Shown here in pieces: positions 1 to 4,210 of a DNA stretch of 5,432 nt; the first letter of the stretch is position 1; each line of letters starts with the position of its first letter. The notes under the pieces are model-generated. The model was not told the origin of the DNA. It saw only the letters and a list, made by a program, of their open reading frames with translations, and did not search any database. The position numbers were made by a program, and so were the translations under genes. The DNA comes from Candidatus Epulonipiscium sp. (GTDB lineage Bacteria; Bacillota_A; Clostridia; Lachnospirales; Cellulosilyticaceae): positions 1-5,432 of the forward strand of contig DUUM01000326.1 in the NCBI GenBank assembly GCA_012841565.1, given 5' to 3'.

Positions 1-140
1 CAGATATAGGCAGGTACATTAACGACTATAGACCAGCCAAAGGCGAAAACAGGATTGTAATTTGGTTCAAAAATGGGACAGAAGTATATGTAAGATGGGT
101 CGAAGAAATTAAAGAATTTGTATTTAGTGAGGTGGAGTAA
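1..140 (+). CDS. C-terminal part of a phage hypothetical protein (5' end outside the window)
   Basis: The frame that begins at base 3 is open from the window edge to the TAA at 138-140 and gives 45 residues ending in VFSEVE. The readable part alternates short strand-like segments (RIVIWF, TEVYVRWV) with charged turns, so it is probably the end of a small beta-rich domain. I do not recognise the family. Its last codons carry the ribosome binding site GAGGTGG of the next gene, whose ATG follows the stop codon directly, so the two are translationally coupled. The missing N-terminus prevents any function call. That it is coding is supported by the coupled junction, which recurs at the next two genes. 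Confidence 0.7.
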   Translation, partial: DIGRYINDYRPAKGENRIVIWFKNGTEVYVRWVEEIKEFVFSEVE

Positions 141-144
141 ATGA
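129..144 (+). repeat. Stop/RBS/start junction cassette, copy 1
   Basis: GAGGTGGAGTAAATGA contains the RBS (GAGGTGG), the stop TAA of the upstream gene and the ATG of the downstream gene. An identical 16-mer lies at 321-336 and a one-mismatch copy at 543-558. Confidence 0.75.
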
Positions 145-332
145 TTAAAAAAGGTAGCAAGGTAATAATCGTAGGAAGTGCAGAAGAAGAAAAATATAAA
201 GGTTGTATATTTGATGTATTAAGTGACCCATACGAAATATGTGGCAGTCAAGTTGTAAAGATGAAATGTCATGAAATAGGAAAATATTATGGTGGTGGTT
301 ATGCGGTAGAGTTTTTAAGAGAGGTGGAGTAA
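141..332 (+). CDS. Small phage hypothetical protein, 63 aa
   Basis: I do not recognise this 63-residue protein with confidence. It opens with KKGSKVIIVG and later has a KYKGCIFDVLSDP segment, a QVVKMKC strand and a Gly-rich YYGGGYAVEFL end. This pattern of short strands with a basic Gly-rich N-terminus fits a small SH3-like or KOW-like barrel, which is inference from pattern only. The start is the ATG directly after the upstream stop, five bases after the RBS GAGGTGG. The downstream gene starts the same way, so this is the second gene of a coupled chain. Two cysteines (about residues 22 and 34) are not in a metal-binding arrangement. Likely cytosolic, as no signal or membrane segment is visible. 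Confidence 0.75.
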   Translation: MIKKGSKVIIVGSAEEEKYKGCIFDVLSDPYEICGSQVVKMKCHEIGKYYGGGYAVEFLREVE

Positions 333-336
333 ATGA
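321..336 (+). repeat. Stop/RBS/start junction cassette, copy 2
   Basis: The 16-mer GAGGTGGAGTAAATGA is identical to 129-144. It encodes the C-terminal EVE of one gene and the start of the next. Confidence 0.75.
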
Positions 337-554
337 GTGACGGCACATGGGACGCAATGAATAGAAGTGACATGCTAAAAAGGGATGTGAAAATTAAAGT
401 TAAAGACATTAAGAATGAACGGTTTCAAGATATGCCGTGTTCTGTATGTTATAGAAAAAAAGACGTGAAAGAATTGCATATTAATAATACAGTCCACGCA
501 TTATGTAAAAAGTGTAGGAAGTGTTTATATGATGAACTTAGCGAGGTGAAGTAA
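333..554 (+). CDS. Small zinc-ribbon-like phage protein, 73 aa
   Basis: The C-terminal half carries five cysteines: C36 and C39 (CSVC), then C58, C61 and C64 (CKKCRKC). The two CxxC pairs are separated by 18 residues, the spacing of a zinc ribbon or treble-clef knuckle. Between them are a hydrophobic strand and a histidine (ELHINNTVHALC). The N-terminal 30 residues are polar and lysine-rich. Zinc binding follows from the motif. The partner could be nucleic acid or another protein and cannot be told from this sequence. Start and RBS are set by the repeated junction, with the ATG right after the upstream TAA. It lies between an unknown small protein and a P-loop protein in the same coupled operon. 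The specific family is not recognised. Confidence 0.75.
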   Translation: MSDGTWDAMNRSDMLKRDVKIKVKDIKNERFQDMPCSVCYRKKDVKELHINNTVHALCKKCRKCLYDELSEVK

Positions 555-558
555 ATGA
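543..558 (+). repeat. Stop/RBS/start junction cassette, copy 3 (one mismatch)
   Basis: GAGGTGAAGTAAATGA differs from copies 1 and 2 at one base, so EVE becomes EVK. It couples the zinc-ribbon gene to the P-loop gene. Confidence 0.65.
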
Positions 559-881
559 AAATTATAAGTGCAGACAGAGGGCAAGGAAAAACAACTGAAT
601 TAATCAAAAGGTCAAATAAAGAATGGAAATATATTATTTGTGCAGACATAAAAAGAGTTGAGATTATAAGCACCATGGCAAGAGGACTAGGACTGGACAT
701 ACCTTATCCGATAGCAGTAAGAGAGTTACCACTAAGCAATGGCTCCTTTATAAAAAGTGTTTTGATTGATGATATAGAAGATGTTCTTCAATCTATTATA
801 GGTAAAAAAGTTGATTGCGTTACCACTTCGTGCGAAATCGTATCAATAGAGGGGGACTTTACAGATGAAACAAATAGATAA
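555..881 (+). CDS. Mini P-loop NTPase-like phage protein, 108 aa
   Basis: Residues 6-13 (ADRGQGKT) match the Walker A pattern [AG]x4GK[ST]. A hydrophobic strand ending in two aspartates (SVLIDD, 68-73) is a good Walker B. A later strand, VDCVTTS (86-92), is placed like a sensor or switch strand. At 108 residues it is far shorter than a full ATPase, but the order strand, P-loop, Walker B, strand is intact. Small stand-alone P-loop proteins with an 'IPYPI' segment after the first helices (here 49-53) are, from memory, common in Bacillota phages, so I regard it as complete rather than truncated. Nucleotide binding is well supported. Hydrolysis and biological role are unknown. The ATG is fixed by the coupled junction with the previous gene, and its 3' end overlaps the next gene by 17 nt. 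Confidence 0.8.
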   Translation: MKIISADRGQGKTTELIKRSNKEWKYIICADIKRVEIISTMARGLGLDIPYPIAVRELPLSNGSFIKSVLIDDIEDVLQSIIGKKVDCVTTSCEIVSIEGDFTDETNR

Positions 882-1095
882 AATCAAAATGCTTATTGAA
901 ATATTAGAAGAAAATGTTGAAATGCTAGAGGAATATCCAAAGAAACAAGAGGAATGGGAAAACAAAAGGGATGAATATATTAAGCAACATGGTGGTCTTT
1001 ACAGATTCTACGGCGAGTATCCAACGCCAGGCACATCACAAAGTCATATTAACGACATAGCAAGACTGATAAGAAAGGAATTATTGAAAATATAA
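865..1095 (+). CDS. Coiled-coil phage hypothetical protein, 76 aa
   Basis: Residues 2 to about 40 are strongly charged with regularly spaced Leu/Ile, predicting a long helix or short coiled coil. A Gly/Tyr/Pro-rich turn follows (GLYRFYGEYPTPGTS, about 44-58), then a second helix, INDIARLIRKELL. The conserved-looking FYGEYPTPGT turn resembles small phage hypotheticals of Clostridia, but I cannot name a family. The start is inside the end of the P-loop gene (17-nt overlap). An RBS, GAGGGGGA, sits about nine bases upstream of the ATG, which supports this start despite the overlap. No membrane segment, signal or catalytic motif is visible. The helix-turn-helix-like overall shape could allow dimerisation, which is inference only. 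Confidence 0.8.
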   Translation: MKQIDKIKMLIEILEENVEMLEEYPKKQEEWENKRDEYIKQHGGLYRFYGEYPTPGTSQSHINDIARLIRKELLKI

Positions 1096-1108
1096 GGGGG
1101 AAGTATTC

Positions 1109-1768
1109 ATGACTAGGGAAGAATTACTAAAAGTAGCCAAACCCATTTTATTCAATACTGAAATGGTACAGGCAATATTAGAAGGCAGAAAGACGGTTAC
1201 AAGGAGAGCAATCAAGCTAGATTTAGGTCTAGCTGATATGGATAAAACGGATAATAGTTACTTGAAGATACCAGATGAATACGGAGATTACCATGATGCC
1301 AAAGACTTATGCAGGCATAGAGTGGGGGATATTCTTTATGTCCGAGAAACATTCAGATATGTTTCCATTGGAGAAGTTACCTATGAGGGTGAATGTATTT
1401 GGCAAGAAGATGTTATTCAATTTAAAGCAAGTGAAGAAGAATTTGATGAAGAATACGAACTTTTTATAGGAGAGTATGAGAAGTGGAAACCATCAATTCA
1501 TATGCCTAAGGATATAGCAAGGATATTCCTAAAGGTAATAGATGTAAGGGTTGAGAGATTGCAAGATATTACTGTTTCCGATATTTTACGGGAAGGTATA
1601 AGGGAAATCAAAGGTCTAAAACATGTTTTTCACAAAATCACAGAACATAAAAACGAATTTAAAACATTGTGGAATTCAACAGTCAAAGAGCAGGAATTAA
1701 GCCGATATGGCTGGGAAAGCAATCCATTCGTATGGGTAATTGAATTTGAAAGGGTGATACCAAAATGA
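1109..1768 (+). CDS. ASCH/PUA-like domain phage protein, 219 aa
   Basis: This is the most recognisable gene of the first block. It has the layout of phage proteins of the ASCH/PUA-like superfamily: PILFNTEMVQAILEGRKTVTRR (12-33), GDILYVRET (73-81), WKPSIHMPKDIARIFLKV (126-143), VRVERLQDIT (146-155), EGI (162-164) and the closing strand NPFVWVIEFERV (205-216). ASCH domains are small barrels thought to bind RNA or modified nucleotides; some relatives have nucleoside hydrolase activity. In phages of Bacillota these proteins are widespread accessory genes of unproven role. Length agrees with the phage family. The ATG is preceded by AAGGGGGAAG at good spacing. Its last four bases overlap the next start (ATGA), so the genes are coupled. 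An acidic insert at about 108-125 between the core strands is probably variable surface. Cytosolic. Specific substrate unknown. Confidence 0.88.
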   Translation: MTREELLKVAKPILFNTEMVQAILEGRKTVTRRAIKLDLGLADMDKTDNSYLKIPDEYGDYHDAKDLCRHRVGDILYVRETFRYVSIGEVTYEGECIWQEDVIQFKASEEEFDEEYELFIGEYEKWKPSIHMPKDIARIFLKVIDVRVERLQDITVSDILREGIREIKGLKHVFHKITEHKNEFKTLWNSTVKEQELSRYGWESNPFVWVIEFERVIPK

Positions 1769-2082
1769 AATTAGATATTAAAAGGGCAATCGTAACAAGT
1801 GGAGCTTTATTCCACTATTTGAAAGACATTGAACTGGTGGGAAAAATTGATGAGGATGATGGTTTTTATAGAATATTTGGTTGTAAGAAAGAAGATGAAC
1901 CAAGGTTTTATAAGGGGTTATTAGGCTACGACAAAGTAAGTGGGGTTCACGGATTTAAAACGATTAAAGATGTAGAAGAATACTGGACTGACTATGGAGA
2001 CTTATGCTTAGTATTGGACGAAGGAGAATATAAGATTGTGGGAAACATGGACATTAGCCGAAGAGAAGTGGTGGCAGAATGA
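1765..2082 (+). CDS. Phage hypothetical protein, 105 aa
   Basis: I do not recognise this family. The protein is soluble and mixed alpha/beta. An N-terminal helix with LFHYLKDIEL is followed by an acidic turn, then DGFYRIFGCKKEDEPRFYKGLLGY, then a helix with DVEEYW, and it ends in strands LCLVLDEGEYKIVG. Aromatic and acidic residues are abundant; there is no metal or nucleotide motif. Its ATG overlaps the stop of the ASCH gene as ATGA. An AAAGGGTGA RBS lies within that upstream gene. The next gene is joined by the same ATGA overlap. The tight overlaps on both sides are strong evidence that it is translated as part of the operon. Confidence 0.8.
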   Translation: MKLDIKRAIVTSGALFHYLKDIELVGKIDEDDGFYRIFGCKKEDEPRFYKGLLGYDKVSGVHGFKTIKDVEEYWTDYGDLCLVLDEGEYKIVGNMDISRREVVAE

Positions 2083-2267
2083 AAGCAGAATTTGACAACG
2101 CAATTATAAAGGTTTGGTTTAATAGCCAATCCACTTCAAGGAACTTTTATAACGTTAAAGCAATTGTGCAAGATGGTAATTCCGCATTAATTAGAACCAC
2201 GAACGGTGACCAGCACTTAATAAATTTCAATAATGTAAACATGATAGAAGAAATAGCAAAGAAGTAA
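2079..2267 (+). CDS. Small beta-rich phage hypothetical protein, 62 aa
   Basis: This 62-residue protein begins with a long strand (NAIIKVWFNSQ), then RNFYNVKAIVQDGNSALIRTTNGDQHLINFNNVNMIEEI. The string of about five strands with a short closing helix resembles a small SH3- or Sm-like barrel. That is inference from pattern, not a recognised family. It starts with an ATGA overlap on the previous gene, and a GTGGTGG stretch just upstream can serve as a weak RBS. It is the last gene of the first plus-strand block. Past its TAA there is no further plus-strand gene until 3300, only a hairpin and an inserted minus-strand cassette. Confidence 0.78.
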   Translation: MKAEFDNAIIKVWFNSQSTSRNFYNVKAIVQDGNSALIRTTNGDQHLINFNNVNMIEEIAKK

Positions 2268-2273
2268 GAGGCA

Positions 2274-2329
2274 TGTACAAGGGGAAGTCACTAAAGTTTG
2301 GCGACTAGGTAGACTTTCCCACAAGTACA
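2274..2329. other. Structured hairpin in the convergent intergenic region, possible RNA element
   Basis: GGGGAAGTC at 2281-2289 pairs with GACTTTCCC at 2312-2320 (9 bp, one G-U). After an internal loop, TGTAC at 2274-2278 pairs with GTACA at 2325-2329. The apical loop of about 22 bases contains a second GACT (2303-2306) that could pair with the AGTC at 2286-2289 instead. It lies 6 bases past the end of the first operon. There is no run of T on either strand after it, so it is not a normal intrinsic terminator. It could be an RNA stability or processing element, a factor-dependent terminator aid or a recombination site. The rest of 2268-2428 is AT-rich and I see no gene in it. Confidence 0.55.
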
Positions 2330-2428
2330 CACATTTAGAGTATAGCATTTTTGAAAAAATAAATATAGATAGGATAACATTTTATGAATTAATGTAATGC
2401 AGATTTTGATAGCAGAATTATACATGCT

Positions 2429-2902
2429 TTAATCTGATGAAGAGATATTATGAGTTTGGATATTATTATTTTGATTTTTTTCATGTTTTTTGATTTTTAT
2501 AGATACTTTACATAAAAAACAGAAAAAAGAAAGAATGACGATCCAGATATACATCTTTTCAATTTTTATATTAAATAAATAATGAGTTGAAACAATAGTA
2601 ATGAGATAAATAATGGATGTAAATCCCGAAAGTAAAAAGATGTGTTCGATTAAATCTGGCCTTGAACTACCAGTGGTTGAACTAAAATTTATTAAAAATG
2701 AAAATAGTAATGATGGAGAACATATCCCGATGGATATTAAGAGTAACCTAAGCATATCTATTTCTTTGAAAAAATCAATATTATAGATTGCTAAGCCACA
2801 TGCACCAGGAACAATCATTCCAACAATAAAAACAACCACCGTTAAAAATAATGTTGGTTTTATTTTATGTAAAGATTTTAAAAAACTATCAAATCCTTCC
2901 AT
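2429..2902 (-). CDS. Four-helix integral membrane protein, probable prophage moron, 157 aa
   Basis: Hydropathy by eye gives four membrane segments: about residues 16-39, 51-72, 86-108 and 117-134. The N-terminal 15 residues and the C-terminal tail after 131 are lysine-rich (K9, K13, K15; CKVSIKIKKHEK), so by the positive-inside rule both ends should face the cytosol. The tail ends in a polar Asn/Ser-rich stretch. There is no signal peptide with a cleavage site and no recognisable catalytic or transport motif. The family is not recognised. The minus-strand ATG is preceded by AAAGGTGG (2909-2916) with six-base spacing. It is alone on its strand between two plus-strand phage blocks, which suggests an independently expressed cassette. 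A membrane role such as superinfection exclusion or abortive infection is a guess from context. It could equally be a fitness gene unrelated to phage defence. Confidence 0.75.
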   Translation of the reverse strand: MEGFDSFLKSLHKIKPTLFLTVVVFIVGMIVPGACGLAIYNIDFFKEIDMLRLLLISIGICSPSLLFSFLINFSSTTGSSRPDLIEHIFLLSGFTSIIYLITIVSTHYLFNIKIEKMYIWIVILSFFCFLCKVSIKIKKHEKNQNNNIQTHNISSSD

Positions 2903-2933
2903 ACCACACCACCTTTCTATTAGCTATATCCAC

Positions 2934-2962
2934 ATAGTAATCTATTTACAAATATTGTGCAA
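2934..2962 (-). promoter_or_regulatory. Possible sigma-A promoter for the membrane-protein gene
   Basis: Read on the minus strand, TTGCAC (2957-2962) and TACTAT (2934-2939) are separated by 17 bases and lie about 18 bases upstream of the RBS. The spacing is ideal, but both hexamers match the consensus only partly, so this is a weak call. Confidence 0.3.
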
Positions 2963-3074
2963 CATAACAAACCGGAATAGAAGGGGGGAATTTATTAAAT
3001 TAGTATTATGAAGATTAGATAACACCGGGAGCGATTAACTTGAAAGAGTAAATTATAGTAAAAAGATAATGCCA

Positions 3075-3167
3075 TCAGGGGGAACCACTTTTAAAGTTAA
3101 GACCAATAAAACCTACATTTACGGTAAATCCTTCAAAGCGAGATACTAAAGTGTGTACTTTAAGCAT
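3075..3167 (-). CDS. Possible 30-aa small ORF with consensus Shine-Dalgarno
   Basis: On the minus strand an ATG at 3165-3167 opens a 30-codon frame that ends in TGA at 3075-3077. It is preceded by a perfect AAGGAGG at 3176-3182 with an eight-base gap, the best Shine-Dalgarno in the window. The peptide starts MLKVHTLVSRFEGF and ends GLNFKSGSP. It is mildly hydrophobic with Phe, Val and Gly, but has no clear membrane helix, so it does not look like a usual type I toxin. I recognise no family. The frame lies inside the nested inverted repeats 3071-3236, and its stop codon is part of the left outer arm. It could be a real small protein, a leader peptide, a remnant of a larger gene, or a chance frame in a structured RNA. 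Confidence 0.35.
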   Translation of the reverse strand: MLKVHTLVSRFEGFTVNVGFIGLNFKSGSP

Positions 3168-3175
3168 ACGCACCA

Positions 3176-3182
3176 CCTCCTT
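3176..3182 (-). promoter_or_regulatory. Consensus ribosome binding site of the 30-aa ORF
   Basis: AAGGAGG on the minus strand is fully complementary to the anti-Shine-Dalgarno core. Part of it (CCTTGA on the plus strand, 3179-3184) is complementary to TCAAGG at 3230-3235, so the site could be hidden by upstream RNA folding. Confidence 0.45.
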
Positions 3183-3249
3183 GAATTTGTGTAAAGGTTT
3201 GTTGGTTCCCACCGGGTCATGATGCCCCCTCAAGGCACTATGGGGTTAT

Positions 3250-3255
3250 TATAAT
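3250..3255 (+). promoter_or_regulatory. Perfect -10 hexamer upstream of the HTH gene
   Basis: TATAAT lies 45 bases ahead of the ATG at 3300. No acceptable -35 hexamer sits 16-18 bases upstream; that stretch is the CCCCCTCAAGG arm of the inverted repeat. It may be an activator-dependent promoter or a chance match. Confidence 0.3.
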
Positions 3256-3299
3256 CTAAATAATTAGATAAGTAAAGAAAGAGGTTAGGAGTTGAAAAG

Positions 3300-3560
3300 A
3301 TGAGTTATTATGACTCAAGGGCAAGGCATATAAAAGCAGAAATTGTTGATTTTATCGTTCCTGAAAGATTGATAGAAGCAAGATTGGTACGGGATTACCC
3401 AAGGAGTTTTTGTGCAGAACAATTAGGAATATCAGAATGGCTATTAGGAATGTATGAGAACGGACATAAGGAAATTCCGAAAGAGTTGTTGTTTGGATTG
3501 CAAACATTGTATAGGTTTTCGAAGGGATTTTTCTATAATATGAAATGGGAAAGAGTATAG
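3300..3560 (+). CDS. XRE-type helix-turn-helix protein, 86 aa
   Basis: From residue 21 the protein reads as a Cro/C1-type HTH: PERLIEARLVRDY (21-33, helix 1), SFCAEQLGI (36-44, helix 2), SEWLLGMYENGHKEIP (45-60, recognition helix and the typical 'YE.G...P' turn) and LLFGLQTLYRFSKGFF (63-78, closing helices ending in FF). The 'RLxEARLxR ... FF' framing is typical of XRE domains found before ImmA/IrrE-type metalloprotease domains, but no such domain follows here. The N-terminal 20 residues (MSYYDSRARHIKAEIVDFIV) are an unusual extension. AGGAG at 3287-3291, eight bases before the ATG, fixes the start. It probably binds DNA as a small regulator and opens the second plus-strand block. It lacks an oligomerisation or cleavage domain, so it may act like a Cro-type repressor or anti-repressor. 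Target site unknown. Confidence 0.78.
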   Translation: MSYYDSRARHIKAEIVDFIVPERLIEARLVRDYPRSFCAEQLGISEWLLGMYENGHKEIPKELLFGLQTLYRFSKGFFYNMKWERV

Positions 3561-3573
3561 AGGGGGAATAGTT

Positions 3574-4077
3574 ATGGAACGATTGATCAGCAGGATTAAG
3601 GATAACGTTTATTACCCAAAAGGGGAATATACCCCAACAACATTATGTGCAGAGATGACAACTAGTGAGGTCAGGGAGTGCATGAGTAAATTAGCTGAAT
3701 ACGAAGATTTAGGAATGACACCAAATGAAGTATACAAAACAATCAAAGCTGGTGTTCCTGAATGGATTCCAAAATATTTAGAGTATCGGGAGTTGGAAAA
3801 ACAAGGCTTATTAATCAAGCTACCTTGTAATGTTGGAGATGAAGTCGTTATTATATTTAACGAATACGGAGAACTATTTCTTACAAACGGATGGAGAGTT
3901 GCAGAGATAACAATTACTGACAACGATACAATATTTAAATTCGAATGTTGTGTACCGAATGATGAGGAAGAAAGAAGTTTAAAAGACTTTGGTAAAACTG
4001 TTTTTCTAACTGAGCAAGAAGCAAAAAAAGCATTAGAAAACCTGATAGGTGAGCAGAAGGGAGTAAGACGTGAATAA
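3574..4077 (+). CDS. Phage hypothetical protein of the 'EDLGMTP ... FGKTVFLT' type, 167 aa
   Basis: The protein begins MERLISRIKDNVYY and contains LAEYEDLGMTPNEV (40-53), then LPCNVGDEVVII (83-94) and DFGKTVFLTEQEAKKAL (138-154). I know this pattern from a widespread but uncharacterised phage family in Lachnospiraceae and Clostridia. The N-terminal part is helical, with a Cys-containing region that in many relatives binds nothing obvious. The middle LPCxVGDxVY-like part is probably a small SH3-like barrel. The closing FGKTVFLTxxEAxKAL motif is the best identifier. AGGGGGA about eight bases before the ATG supports the start. It follows the HTH gene by 13 bases and overlaps the next, GTG-started gene by eight bases, so it is co-transcribed with both. 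No function can be assigned. Confidence 0.82.
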   Translation: MERLISRIKDNVYYPKGEYTPTTLCAEMTTSEVRECMSKLAEYEDLGMTPNEVYKTIKAGVPEWIPKYLEYRELEKQGLLIKLPCNVGDEVVIIFNEYGELFLTNGWRVAEITITDNDTIFKFECCVPNDEEERSLKDFGKTVFLTEQEAKKALENLIGEQKGVRRE

Positions 4078-4195
4078 ATGCAAAAACTGCATACATTACG
4101 ATGATAGCAACTCTTATCCAGACACTGGATATTGCCACCTATACGAATTGTATGTAAAAGAAAGCAACAGTAGTTGTGAAGATTTTGAAGAATAG
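4070..4195 (+). CDS. Cysteine-rich mini-protein, 41 aa, GTG start
   Basis: The frame starts with GTG at 4070, inside the end of the preceding gene, and gives 41 residues: N-terminal CKNCIHY (C4, C7), then DTGYCHLYELYV (C22) and the end SNSSCEDFEE (C36). The order CxxCxxY ... GYCH ... V ... SCEDF is a recurring pattern of small phage proteins in Clostridia and suggests a single zinc or iron site with four cysteines. This is inference from the spacing. GAAGGGAG at about 4056-4063, six bases ahead, supports the GTG start. No ATG in this frame lies near. It is a genuine gene in my view although very short. It sits in the operon with the HTH and FGKTVFLT genes. Function unknown. Confidence 0.72.
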   Translation: MNKCKNCIHYDDSNSYPDTGYCHLYELYVKESNSSCEDFEE

Positions 4196-4210
4196 GAAGG
4201 GGCGATAATT

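Larger units (their letters stand above)
3071..3245. repeat. Nested inverted-repeat region, possible structured RNA or leader
   Basis: GCCATCAGGGGG (3071-3082) is complementary to CCCCCTCAAGGC (3225-3236) at 10 of 12 positions. GGGAACCA (3080-3087) is perfectly complementary to TGGTTCCC (3203-3210). Together they can close one long stem with a bulge around 3211-3227. Inside lie AAACCT (3109-3114) with AGGTTT (3195-3200), TTCAA (3132-3136) with TTGAA (3181-3185) and the tetraloop hairpin TAAAGT/ACTTTA (3147-3162), all nested in the same order. CCCC at 3226-3229 can alternatively pair with GGGG at 3242-3245. The strand of action is unclear: it would be a leader for the plus-strand gene at 3300, or the transcript of the small minus-strand ORF. 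The shorter inner stems could be chance; the outer ones are the solid part. Bases 2963-3070 hold nothing I can name. Confidence 0.45.

Noticed and set aside
145..357. Minus-strand open frame opposite the 141-332 gene, and similar frames at 449-700, 3612-3923 and 3935-4138
   Set aside because: They lie antisense to better supported plus-strand genes that have good RBS and coupled junctions. Their translations are low-complexity products of the complementary strand.
1275..1469. Plus-strand frame inside the ASCH gene
   Set aside because: It is a shifted frame fully inside a recognisable gene, with no RBS of its own.
2274..2329. Intrinsic terminator for the first operon
   Set aside because: The stem is good but no T-run follows on either strand, so it is reported only as a structured element.
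2347..2360. ATTTTT-G-AAAAAAT inverted repeat
   Set aside because: It is a pure A/T stem with a one-base loop, expected by chance in such AT-rich DNA.
2981..3023. AGGGGGG followed by ATGAAGATTAGATAA as a tiny gene
   Set aside because: The frame is four codons long and lies too far from the purine run to be translated from it.
3075..3167. Type I toxin of the holin-like or Fst type
   Set aside because: The peptide lacks the single strong hydrophobic helix and charged tail of these toxins.
3000..3245. Group I intron, c-di-GMP riboswitch, T-box or retron RNA
   Set aside because: I looked for their conserved core motifs and found none. No reverse transcriptase or intron-associated gene is present, so the structure stays unnamed.
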